Origin: Oscillospiraceae bacterium
GTDB lineage: Bacteria; Bacillota; Clostridia; Oscillospirales; Ruminococcaceae
Assembly: GCA_900765125.1 (NCBI GenBank)
Contig: CAAFQL010000208.1
Location: forward strand, 1-13,548
Direction: 5' to 3'
DNA length: 13,548 nt
The position numbers and the translations under genes are program-made. Under the pieces are notes generated by a model that saw only the letters and a program-made list of their open reading frames with translations, ran no database searches and was not told where the DNA came from. Positions 1 to 6,218 of the stretch are shown here, one piece after another (the first letter of the stretch is position 1; each line of letters starts with the position of its first letter).

Positions 1-1026
1 AGAAAAAGCCGCTTTCTTTATAGCAGAAAAATAAGCTTTTGCCGTTGCCACAATAGTGGGCGCATACCAGCCATATCCTGATGATGTGGTGGGATTGCCT
101 GGAAATACATACTGGAAATCTGCACCGTATGAGCCGGTAAAATTCATTCTTGGAAGATAATTCATTGCAATATCATATTTATCTGCACCAAAACCATAAT
201 AGTTCAAAGCAATTGTAAGAGCAGTGGCCTCGCAGCCTGTTGGCAATGATGGAGATGCATTTTGCAGAATGCAGTTCACATCAAGTTTATAGCTTTGCGG
301 AATTGCTGTTGTGATTGTTGTGGTTGTAGATTCTGTAGTAGTTGTTGTAGTGGGGGCTGTTATATTTGTTATGTATTCTGTTGTAGTAAACTCTGTAGTT
401 GTATCAAGGGTTTCTGTGAAAGTTGTAGTAGTTGTTTCTATTGTTGTAGTTGTTTCTGTAGTTGTTTCTATTGGCGGTGTTGTGATTACAGGTGGATTTT
501 TAAGATATTCCTCAAAACTCTGTTTTGTAAGATTTGCAGAAACATACGCATAATAGCTTAGGGCAAGAGTAACATCTTCTAAATTTACTTCTCCATCTGC
601 ATTACAATCCGCACTAATAAGCTGCTCCGGTGTAAAGTCAGGCTCAAGACCAGCAATTTTAAAAGCATATATTTTTAAAATAAGCGTAGCGTCAGACATA
701 CTCACTGTACTATCACCGTCAACATCTCCAAGTGGAATCCCTACAGTCTGTTCATCAGGCGGAACCAACGGTTCCAGAGGTTCTGCAATAGTAGTTGTTT
801 CAGAAGTAACAGTTATAGTAGTTTGCGTAGATATGTATTCGTTTTCATCCTGCAATGTTGTCGTATCAGGAATATTTTCATCACTCACTGTTTCAGATGA
901 AATGTTAGATATGTCTCCATCGGCATCAGCTATCAAAGCAAAGTTGCCATTTATGGACACAGCTCCAGCCCAAACGCTTACCGCTACTAAAGAGCTTATT
1001 ATTCGCAGTATTTTTTTATTTTTCAA
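1..1026 (-). CDS. Secreted dockerin protein with C39-like cysteine peptidase domain (C-terminus cut by window edge)
   Basis: The frame is open from a TTG start at 1024-1026 to the window edge (342 residues seen). The TTG is chosen because GGGGG lies 8 nt upstream and a signal peptide follows at once (basic KNKK, then a hydrophobic stretch to about residue 34). A dockerin spans about residues 100-165, with two Ca-binding loops: D101-x-D103-x-D105 with D112, and a second beginning DCNADGEVNLED. A Thr-rich linker (about 182-241) leads to a domain resembling Peptidase_C39_2: NCILQN, then GCEATALTIALNYYG with candidate nucleophile Cys265. The catalytic His and Asp would lie beyond the edge. By family knowledge the dockerin binds a cohesin, so the protein is probably cellulosome- or surface-associated; proteolysis is inferred. 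The internal dockerin, before the catalytic domain, is less common than a C-terminal one. Confidence is high for the dockerin and moderate for the peptidase. Confidence 0.85.
   Translation of the reverse strand, partial: MKNKKILRIISSLVAVSVWAGAVSINGNFALIADADGDISNISSETVSDENIPDTTTLQDENEYISTQTTITVTSETTTIAEPLEPLVPPDEQTVGIPLGDVDGDSTVSMSDATLILKIYAFKIAGLEPDFTPEQLISADCNADGEVNLEDVTLALSYYAYVSANLTKQSFEEYLKNPPVITTPPIETTTETTTTIETTTTTFTETLDTTTEFTTTEYITNITAPTTTTTTESTTTTITTAIPQSYKLDVNCILQNASPSLPTGCEATALTIALNYYGFGADKYDIAMNYLPRMNFTGSYGADFQYVFPGNPTTSSGYGWYAPTIVATAKAYFSAIKKAAFS
304..483 (-). repeat. Thr-rich linker, low-complexity ACA/ACT codon tract
   Basis: This tract of Thr codons broken by Glu, Ile and Ser encodes the linker between the dockerin and the C39-like domain. 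It reads as GTT/GTA-rich DNA on the + strand and is the source of spurious Cys/Val-rich frames there. Such linkers are typical of Ruminococcus secreted glycanases. Confidence 0.75.
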
Positions 1027-1044
1027 TATATAACCCCCAATATT

Positions 1045-1080
1045 TTAGAACTTGTTTTTATCAAAGAAAACAAGTTCTAA
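1045..1080 (-). promoter_or_regulatory. 14-bp perfect inverted repeat (leader stem-loop) upstream of dockerin-peptidase gene
   Basis: Arms TTAGAACTTGTTTT (1045-1058) and AAAACAAGTTCTAA (1067-1080) are perfect complements around an 8-nt loop. The repeat lies about 9 nt after the predicted transcription start (about 1089) and about 10 nt before the GGGGG ribosome site, so it would form in the 5' leader. It could stabilise the mRNA, affect translation, or act as a DNA operator. It is poor as a terminator of the CPBP gene because it is AT-rich and lies after a new promoter. Confidence 0.6.
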
Positions 1081-1095
1081 TAGTTATCTTTAAAT

Positions 1096-1124
1096 ATTAT
1101 ATCACACTCCTTAAGTCGTATCAA
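1096..1124 (-). promoter_or_regulatory. Sigma-A promoter of the dockerin-peptidase gene
   Basis: The -35 is TTGATA (1119-1124), followed by a 17-bp spacer and a perfect -10 TATAAT (1096-1101). The predicted start near 1089 gives a leader of about 63 nt holding the stem-loop. This promoter makes the gene independent of the upstream tetR-CPBP pair. Confidence 0.75.
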
Positions 1125-1155
1125 GTAGTAATTCAAATAAAATCGTCATACCATT

Positions 1156-1884
1156 TTATGTACTTGTCACATTTTCATTGGAAACTATCTTGAGCAGATA
1201 AACAGCATAAGCAATTGAAATCACTGTAATTATAAGATTAAATATAAGATTAACAGTCATTTCCGGCTGAACCCCAATAATACTTGATGCATTGATAAAT
1301 CCGTGAAAAATAATGCATGGAATAATACTACCGGATTTAAGAAAAAATATAGTCAGCATAAAACCTATTGCAGTGGCATAAATGATCTGCATAAAAGTTT
1401 CAATGGGATCTCTGCCATTCAGAAGATTAACAATATGTCCCATTCCAAATGTTATACTTGAAAAAATTACAGCAGTCTTTACGTTACTTCTGCACATCGA
1501 CTTAAACAGGTAACCTCTAAAAATAATCTCTTCCAAAAATCCAACAAAAAGCATTGACACTACATATAAAACGGTTTCAAGGATGCCAAGATTTAGGGTT
1601 ATACCATTCCACAAATTACGTGTTGTAATTATGATCATGGGTATAAAAAACAACCACTTTTTTAAATTATATTTTCCCTTACATAAGCCGTAATATTCCA
1701 TAAGCTTATTTCTTTTCACAAACATATATATTGCTGCCGATAAAATTATACAGACAGGCAAAGTTATGCTTTTTTGCACACCTACTATATTGGAAATTCT
1801 GTCTGCAACACTAAAAATTATCACGTAAACTATAATATGTACAACAGCAAACCATATTTCACTTTTTTCACGCAGCTTAATCAT
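1156..1884 (-). CDS. CPBP family (CAAX-type) intramembrane metalloprotease
   Basis: This is a multi-pass membrane protein of 242 residues with the CPBP (Rce1/Abi) motifs. Motif 1 is EEIIFR (E118, E119, R123), motif 2 is FGMGH (H150), and motif 3 is HGFIN (H194, N198). The family comprises membrane-embedded proteases or protease-like proteins; bacterial members act in peptide processing, bacteriocin self-immunity or envelope stress, and the substrate here is unknown. An in-frame ATG at 1893 exists, but AGGAG would be only 1 nt before it. The ATG at 1884 lies 10 nt after that site, the same spacing as for the tetR partner, so it is preferred. It then overlaps the end of the tetR frame by 8 nt, implying co-transcription and translational coupling. 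No clear terminator follows. Confidence 0.88.
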   Translation of the reverse strand: MIKLREKSEIWFAVVHIIVYVIIFSVADRISNIVGVQKSITLPVCIILSAAIYMFVKRNKLMEYYGLCKGKYNLKKWLFFIPMIIITTRNLWNGITLNLGILETVLYVVSMLFVGFLEEIIFRGYLFKSMCRSNVKTAVIFSSITFGMGHIVNLLNGRDPIETFMQIIYATAIGFMLTIFFLKSGSIIPCIIFHGFINASSIIGVQPEMTVNLIFNLIITVISIAYAVYLLKIVSNENVTST

Positions 1885-2455
1885 TATTATCATTCTCCTT
1901 TAAATTACTTATTACTGATCTGTAGATTTCTGAAAGTATCCCCACAATATATTCTTCATCATAAATCATAGCATTATTTGCAATTAAACTGGCAAAGCCA
2001 TGCACTGGAAGAAAAATACAGGCAAATATTTTCCGCATTGCTTTTTGACTTATACCTGATACAGATGACATGATAGTGATTAAAGGTGATATTTCCTCAT
2101 CGTTCATAAGATCAGAAAAACCTTTACTCGCAAATTTGTCTGACTGAAAAAGCAGACGAAAAAGATGTTTTTCTTCCAATGCAAACCTGATATACTGCAT
2201 ACCAATTTCAAGCATCGGGTTGTCATATCTTCCACAAATGTCCATTATATATTCAGTGTGCATAAGGTCTGCTTTTTTTAAAACCTCATTTTTAATTTCC
2301 ATGACCGAAGAAAAATGATAGAGCACAGGCTGAGTTGTACAGCCTATTTTTTTTGCAATACTCCTTGCATTGACATACTCTTCACCCTCTGTACGAGCGA
2401 TCTCAAAGGCAGCATTTACTATTATCTCCTTAGTAATTGTTGCTTTCTTTGTCAT
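1877..2455 (-). CDS. TetR/AcrR family transcriptional regulator
   Basis: The 192-residue protein has an N-terminal TetR-type helix-turn-helix: TKEIIVNAAFEIARTEG, then the recognition region with ARSIAKKIGC and VLYHFSS. A helical ligand-binding half follows. The start at 2455 is chosen because AGGAGG (2466-2471) lies 10 nt upstream. A longer frame from TTG 2533 would read through the -35 box and operators and adds 26 residues with no family match. The gene overlaps the following CPBP protease and probably controls its own operon through the tandem palindromes at 2493-2525. The C-terminal half gives no hint of the ligand. Family assignment is firm; target and inducer are inferred or unknown. 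Confidence 0.9.
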   Translation of the reverse strand: MTKKATITKEIIVNAAFEIARTEGEEYVNARSIAKKIGCTTQPVLYHFSSVMEIKNEVLKKADLMHTEYIMDICGRYDNPMLEIGMQYIRFALEEKHLFRLLFQSDKFASKGFSDLMNDEEISPLITIMSSVSGISQKAMRKIFACIFLPVHGFASLIANNAMIYDEEYIVGILSEIYRSVISNLKENDNND

Positions 2456-2492
2456 TGTATGATAACCTCCTTTTATAACAACTAATATCATT

Positions 2493-2525
2493 ATAACATG
2501 TGTTATTATAACATATGTTATAATA
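2493..2525. promoter_or_regulatory. Tandem palindromic operators, likely for the TetR regulator
   Basis: Two copies of a 14-mer start 15 bp apart: ATAACATGTGTTAT (2493-2506) and ATAACATATGTTAT (2508-2521). They differ at one base. The second sits in a perfect 22-bp palindrome (2504-2525, core TTATAACATATGTTATAA). It covers the -10 and most of the spacer of the tetR promoter, and the first copy covers the predicted start of transcription. This is the expected arrangement for repression by a TetR dimer; binding itself is inferred. Confidence 0.75.
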
Positions 2526-2533
2526 TTTGTCAA
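2505..2533 (-). promoter_or_regulatory. Consensus sigma-A promoter of the tetR-CPBP operon
   Basis: Perfect -35 TTGACA (2528-2533), 17-bp spacer, and perfect -10 TATAAT (2505-2510). Such a strong promoter interleaved with two operators suggests an operon that is tightly repressed until an inducer is present. Confidence 0.85.
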
Positions 2534-2624
2534 TAGTTAAAATACTGATATTATAGAAAAATAAATTTTATATAATCAAAACAATTGCGTCTAATCTATA
2601 AAAAACAATTCCTTAAAAATCTCA

Positions 2625-3668
2625 TTATCTTTTCACATTACCAACAGCTGTAACAGCATGGTATCCAGCAGATTCTATTCGCTTTTCAAGGCATGATCTG
2701 CACTGAGCCGACTCCTCGCCTGTACATATCTTATTATCATAAAGAGAATATTTCTCACGCACATAAACCGGCGATAGATTCGGCATAACTACATTTGCTC
2801 CTGCTTTAAGCGCCATTTCCCTGCCTTGAGGATGGACTGTTCCAAGAGCAGTTGTCGCAGGTATAAGTGCATGAGGGAACATAAGTCTCAGCAATGCAAT
2901 AAGTCTAAGGGCAAGTGTAAGACTGCCGTTTGTCATATCTGAAAAAGGTGTGTCCTTGTGGGTAATATATGTACCTATACCTATCATATCGGGATCCAGT
3001 TCCTGCAAAAAGCGAATATCACTTATAAGATTATCTATAGTTTGATAAGGTGAACCTACCATGAATCCGCTTCCAACCTGATATCCTATTTCTTTCAAAT
3101 TAAAAAGGCACTTTTTACGATTGTCAAGTGACATTTCTATTGGATGAAGTTTCCTATAATGTGCATCGTCTGCAGTTTCATGACGCAGAAGATAACGACT
3201 TGCCCCGGCAGCCCAAAACGCTTTATAGCTTTCCTTTGAGCGTTCTCCTATAGAAAGTGTAACTGCACAATCAGGGTAGAGCGATTTGATTTTATGAACA
3301 ATAGTACATATCATGTTATCAGTATAATATATATCATCTCCGCCCTGAAGAACAAAAGTTCTGTATCCAAGAGTGTATCCTTCCTTGCAGCAGAGAAGTA
3401 TGTCATCACAGCAAAGACGATAACGCTGTGCATTCTTATTATCACGTCTGATCCCACAATAATAACAGTTATTCTTACAATAGCTTGTAAATTCAATAAG
3501 TCCTCTGAGATAAACTTCTTCACCGTATATTTTTCTTCTCACCCTGTCAGCTGCTGAAAAAAGAGCATCGTCAGATTCACAATGTTCAATAAGTCTGACA
3601 AGTACTTCATCAGGCAGATCATGATTTTTTTCAAGATAATTTATAGCAAATAAAAAATCATTTTCCAT
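2625..3668 (-). CDS. hydE: [FeFe]-hydrogenase maturase HydE (radical SAM)
   Basis: The 347 residues match the usual HydE length. The radical SAM cluster motif is C64-x3-C68-x2-C71 in the family context RGLIEFTSYCKNNCYYCGIR. The glycine-rich SAM region VLQGGDD (about 106-112) and the barrel segments GSGFMVGSPYQT and LSPVYVREKYSLYDN follow. C315-x7-C323-x2-C326 matches the optional second Fe-S site of HydE. HydE works with HydG and HydF to build the H-cluster of [FeFe]-hydrogenase in the cytoplasm; no hydF, hydG or hydrogenase gene is in view, so the gene is solitary here. AAAGGT lies 12 nt before the ATG, slightly far. Close relatives (BioB, PylB) are less likely given the second cysteine set. 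Confidence 0.9.
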   Translation of the reverse strand: MENDFLFAINYLEKNHDLPDEVLVRLIEHCESDDALFSAADRVRRKIYGEEVYLRGLIEFTSYCKNNCYYCGIRRDNKNAQRYRLCCDDILLCCKEGYTLGYRTFVLQGGDDIYYTDNMICTIVHKIKSLYPDCAVTLSIGERSKESYKAFWAAGASRYLLRHETADDAHYRKLHPIEMSLDNRKKCLFNLKEIGYQVGSGFMVGSPYQTIDNLISDIRFLQELDPDMIGIGTYITHKDTPFSDMTNGSLTLALRLIALLRLMFPHALIPATTALGTVHPQGREMALKAGANVVMPNLSPVYVREKYSLYDNKICTGEESAQCRSCLEKRIESAGYHAVTAVGNVKR

Positions 3669-3703
3669 ATTACTCTATTCACCTTTCACTTAATTTTATA
3701 CTA

Positions 3704-3732
3704 AGTATATAGCATTCTTATAAAAAAAGCAA
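3704..3732 (-). promoter_or_regulatory. Possible hydE promoter
   Basis: A good -10, TATACT (3704-3709), lies 17 bp after a weak -35, TTGCTT (3727-3732). The -35 sits in the distal arm of the upstream terminator. The terminator implies hydE needs its own promoter, and this is the best candidate seen. Confidence 0.4.
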
Positions 3733-3757
3733 GTCCGCTTTTCTTGTGCAGACTTGC
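3722..3757 (-). terminator. Rho-independent terminator after the eno-small ORF unit
   Basis: On the minus strand GCAAGTCTGC (3748-3757) pairs with GCGGACTTGC (3729-3738), a 10-bp stem with one U-G pair and a 9-nt loop, followed by seven Ts (3722-3728). It begins 12 nt after the stop codon of the 52-residue ORF. Confidence 0.9.
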
Positions 3758-3769
3758 TCAAAAATTCTA

Positions 3770-3928
3770 TTATTTTTCCAGAAACAGCTTCCACTTTACA
3801 GGTCTGAGACAAAGCCCTTCCGGCTCACGTGTTATTCGACATTTTCTCCTGTCGAGATAAATCTTCACTCCAATAGCTGCTGCTACAGGAAGTACAGCAT
3901 AACAAAAGATAAAGCTCGTTTTTTTCAT
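3770..3928 (-). CDS. Small single-pass membrane protein, translationally coupled to enolase
   Basis: This is a 52-residue ORF whose ATG lies 2 nt after the enolase stop. GAGGGAG, within the last enolase codons, lies 10 nt upstream of the ATG and would serve as its ribosome site. The protein starts MKKTS, then has a hydrophobic segment (about residues 5-24), then a strongly basic tail (LDRRKCRITREPEG and KWKLFLEK) with Cys at 9, 30 and 40. The predicted topology is a short anchor with a cytoplasmic basic tail. I recognise no family. Its reality is supported by the coupling, its ribosome site and the terminator directly behind it. A longer frame from ATG 3955 overlaps enolase and has no ribosome site. 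It may be a chance ORF in a 3' UTR. Confidence 0.6.
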   Translation of the reverse strand: MKKTSFIFCYAVLPVAAAIGVKIYLDRRKCRITREPEGLCLRPVKWKLFLEK

Positions 3929-3930
3929 AT

Positions 3931-5220
3931 CTACATTACTCCCTCTGGAAAACATTTGCTGCCCGGATACAACTCTCTTTTACCCAATGAACCTGATATT
4001 CTAATAAGTCTGTTATACTTAGCAGTACGCTCACCACGACAGGGAGCACCTGTTTTGATTTGCCCTGTACCAAGTCCGACTGCAATATCTGCTATGGTAG
4101 TATCCTCTGTTTCACCTGATCTGTGTGATACAATTGCACCGTATCCTGAATCCTGTGCGATGCGTATTGCATTTACTGCTTCTGATATAGTTCCTATCTG
4201 ATTTGGCTTTATAAGAATAGCATTGCCTATACCAAGTTCAATTCCCTTTTTAAGCTTCTTCGGATTAGTAACAAAAAGATCGTCTCCTACAAGCTGAATA
4301 CGTTTGCCAAGTGAGTTTGTAAGCCTCTGCCATCCTGTAAAATCTTCTTCATCTGCACCATCTTCAAGGGATAGAATAGGATATTCACCGCAAAGCTCCT
4401 TCCAATAAGAAATCAGTTCTTCTATCTTATATTCTTTTCCGCTTTTAGGCAGAAGATAAGAATTGCATTTTTCACACTTCCATTCACTGGCAGCAGCATC
4501 AAGAGCAAGTACGAAATCCTTACCGGGTGTGTATCCAGCCTGTTCTATAGCTCTCAAAAGATATTCAAGAGCTTCCCTGTCACTATTAAGGTTAGGCGCA
4601 AATCCGCCCTCATCACCCACTGCTGTACTAAGTTTCTTCTCACTTAAAACGCTTTTCAGGGAATGATATACCTCACTGCACCACATAAGACCCATAGAAA
4701 AATTTTCAGCTCCAATGGGCATTATCATAAACTCCTGTATATCAATATTGTTAGAAGCGTGTGCTCCGCCGTTAAGAACGTTCATCATAGGTACAGGCGT
4801 TTTAGCTGCATTAAAACCTCCAAGAAACTGAAATAACGGCATATGATGTGAAATTGCAGCTGCTTTTGTTGCCGCAATAGAAACTGCAAGAATAGCATTT
4901 GCGCCAAGGTTAGACTTATCTTCACTGCCATCAAGATTTAGAAGAACACTATCAACCTCAGCAGGGTTAGTAAAAGAAAAATCTGTGAGTTTACGGCGAA
5001 TCGTCTTATTTATATTGTTCACCGCATTTGCTACACCCTTGCCGCCATATCTTTCATCATCACCGTCACGGAGTTCCAGTGCTTCAAACTTTCCTGTAGA
5101 CGCACCACTCGGAACTGAGCCACGTCCTCTTGAACCATCTGTCAGAACAACCTCAGCTTCAACTGTAGGATTACCTCGTGAATCAAGGATCTCACGTCCA
5201 AATATTGTCTGTATTTTCAT
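3931..5220 (-). CDS. eno: Enolase (phosphopyruvate hydratase)
   Basis: The 429-residue protein converts 2-phosphoglycerate to phosphoenolpyruvate in glycolysis. Seen in order are the N-terminal catalytic loop SGASTGKFEALELRDGD, the block MNVLNGGAHASNNIDIQEFM, catalytic E204 in VGDEGGFAPN, Mg ligands D241 (ALDAAASE), E286 (SLEDG) and D313 (GDDLF), catalytic K338 in the signature ILIKPNQIGT, and SHRSGETEDTTIADIAVG. All key residues are present and the length is normal. GGAG lies 7 nt before the ATG and the gene has its own promoter. A small membrane ORF follows after 2 nt. The segment after D241 (EWKCEKCNSYLLPKSG) carries a CxxC pair, a local variation of no known meaning. Confidence 0.97.
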   Translation of the reverse strand: MKIQTIFGREILDSRGNPTVEAEVVLTDGSRGRGSVPSGASTGKFEALELRDGDDERYGGKGVANAVNNINKTIRRKLTDFSFTNPAEVDSVLLNLDGSEDKSNLGANAILAVSIAATKAAAISHHMPLFQFLGGFNAAKTPVPMMNVLNGGAHASNNIDIQEFMIMPIGAENFSMGLMWCSEVYHSLKSVLSEKKLSTAVGDEGGFAPNLNSDREALEYLLRAIEQAGYTPGKDFVLALDAAASEWKCEKCNSYLLPKSGKEYKIEELISYWKELCGEYPILSLEDGADEEDFTGWQRLTNSLGKRIQLVGDDLFVTNPKKLKKGIELGIGNAILIKPNQIGTISEAVNAIRIAQDSGYGAIVSHRSGETEDTTIADIAVGLGTGQIKTGAPCRGERTAKYNRLIRISGSLGKRELYPGSKCFPEGVM

Positions 5221-5261
5221 AAAAAAGCTCCATTCTTTTTCAGGAAGTACCGCATATAAGA

Positions 5262-5290
5262 ATTATGCGCCACTACCGTTATTTTGTCAA
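5262..5290 (-). promoter_or_regulatory. Sigma-A promoter of eno
   Basis: Perfect -35 TTGACA (5285-5290), 17-bp spacer, -10 CATAAT (5262-5267, one mismatch). The expected start near 5255 gives a leader of about 35 nt. Confidence 0.75.
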
Positions 5291-5357
5291 TATTATGTAC
5301 AGCATTTTTGCTAATATTCCTGCTTACCTCTGCAAATGATTTGGGTTAATATTAACA

Positions 5358-5386
5358 TTGACATTTTTCTTTTTATATGATAAAAT
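5358..5386 (+). promoter_or_regulatory. Sigma-A promoter of the lipoprotein gene
   Basis: Perfect -35 TTGACA (5358-5363), 17-bp spacer, -10 TAAAAT (5381-5386). It diverges from the eno promoter. Since the expected transcript starts near 5393, the in-frame ATG at 5377 cannot be the translation start. Confidence 0.8.
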
Positions 5387-5421
5387 ATTTATTAAATAAA
5401 ATTTATATTATGGAGGATGCT

Positions 5422-6105
5422 ATGAATAAAATTATATCATCAGTACTTGCTGTAACTGTTATTGCAGGTACTCTTATGACAGGATGCGGTAATGTAGATA
5501 AAAATTTTGCCAGCGACTATGTAGCAGCAACTATGGACGCTTCATATAAAGGTGAATTCAATAACTACATGAAGATCACCGTATCAAACGAAGAAGACGT
5601 ACAGGAAATCTATGATAATACAGTTGAGTATTATACTGAATCTATAGCCTACTACTGTGAGGTATACACTGACGAAATAAGCGAAGATCTTCATACAGAA
5701 TATACAGAGTTTACAAAGGAACTGCTGTCTAAAGCTAAGTACACAGTTGCTTCTGCGGAAAACGGCAAGGAAAGCTGTTACGTAAAGATCTCTATCAAAC
5801 CTATAAATCTTCTTGAACAGGCTGAGAGTGATATTCAAGCATGTGTTGATGACTACAACAGTACACTGGAAGGAATAGGACAGGAAGAACTTGAAAACTA
5901 TACTGATGAACAGTATCAGGAAATTGAGGATAATTACGCAAAATGCATTCTTGATGCTTTGAAAAAGAATGCCGATAATCTGGAATACAAGGACAACATC
6001 GACTTTACTATGGAAATACATATTGACGAAGATGGTCTTTATGCTCCTGCAAATGAGGATGACTGGAACACTATCGACGACTATATAATGGGCATATATG
6101 AATAA
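5422..6105 (+). CDS. Acidic lipoprotein of unknown function
   Basis: The 227-residue product has a short basic N-terminus, a hydrophobic stretch, and a lipobox MTGC ending at C22, so it should be lipidated and anchored outside the membrane. The start at 5422 is chosen because GGAGG lies 5 nt upstream and the signal peptide is then of normal length. The mature part is very rich in Asp, Glu and Tyr with few basic residues. It looks mostly helical (EEVQEIYDNTVEYYTE-like helices) and opens with FASDYVAATMDASYKGEFNNY, a pattern seen in several Firmicutes lipoprotein domains of unknown function (DUF5105-like is a guess). It is monocistronic, between its own promoter and terminator. I cannot assign a function. 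Confidence 0.85.
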   Translation: MNKIISSVLAVTVIAGTLMTGCGNVDKNFASDYVAATMDASYKGEFNNYMKITVSNEEDVQEIYDNTVEYYTESIAYYCEVYTDEISEDLHTEYTEFTKELLSKAKYTVASAENGKESCYVKISIKPINLLEQAESDIQACVDDYNSTLEGIGQEELENYTDEQYQEIEDNYAKCILDALKKNADNLEYKDNIDFTMEIHIDEDGLYAPANEDDWNTIDDYIMGIYE

Positions 6106-6109
6106 AACC

Positions 6110-6145
6110 AAACTGCTGTACTTAAAATTTGTACAGCAGTTTTTT
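6110..6145 (+). terminator. Rho-independent terminator of the lipoprotein gene
   Basis: ACTGCTGTAC (6112-6121) pairs perfectly with GTACAGCAGT (6131-6140), extended by two A-T pairs, and leads into a T run (6140-6145). It starts 5 nt after the stop codon. Confidence 0.9.
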
Positions 6146-6154
6146 CTGTAAAAA

Positions 6155-6197
6155 TAATAAAAAAGCTACTGTACCGTTTTTCAGGCACAGTAGCTTT
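6155..6197 (-). terminator. Rho-independent terminator of the xylanase gene
   Basis: On the minus strand AAAGCTACTGTGCC pairs with GGTACAGTAGCTTT (6162-6197, one mismatch) around an 8-nt loop, followed by a T-rich run (TTTTTTATTATT). It ends about 10 nt from the T run of the convergent lipoprotein terminator. Confidence 0.88.
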
Positions 6198-6218
6198 AAT
6201 TTTTTACATTATTAAACC

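Noticed and set aside
304..483. Possible CRISPR or tandem-repeat array
   Set aside because: The repetition is irregular Thr codons within an open frame, with no fixed repeat unit or unique spacers.
262..561. Cys-rich and Val-rich + strand frames
   Set aside because: They are the antisense of the Thr-rich linker in the dockerin-peptidase gene; the low-complexity ACA/ACT tract forces such translations. They have no ribosome site or family resemblance.
1885..1893. Upstream ATG of the CPBP protease gene
   Set aside because: The ribosome site AGGAG ends 1 nt before it, too close for initiation; the ATG at 1884 has proper spacing.
2456..2533. Longer N-terminus of the TetR regulator
   Set aside because: It would start at a TTG inside the -35 box, upstream of the transcription start, and translate the operators. 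The AGGAGG site serves the ATG at 2455.
5377..5421. Longer start for the lipoprotein
   Set aside because: The ATG at 5377 precedes the -10 box at 5381-5386, so it is not transcribed from the evident promoter and would spoil the signal peptide.
5584..6111. 175-residue minus-strand frame opposite the lipoprotein gene
   Set aside because: It is antisense to a well-supported gene with signal peptide and promoter, reads as Cys/Phe/Ile-rich noise, and has no ribosome site.
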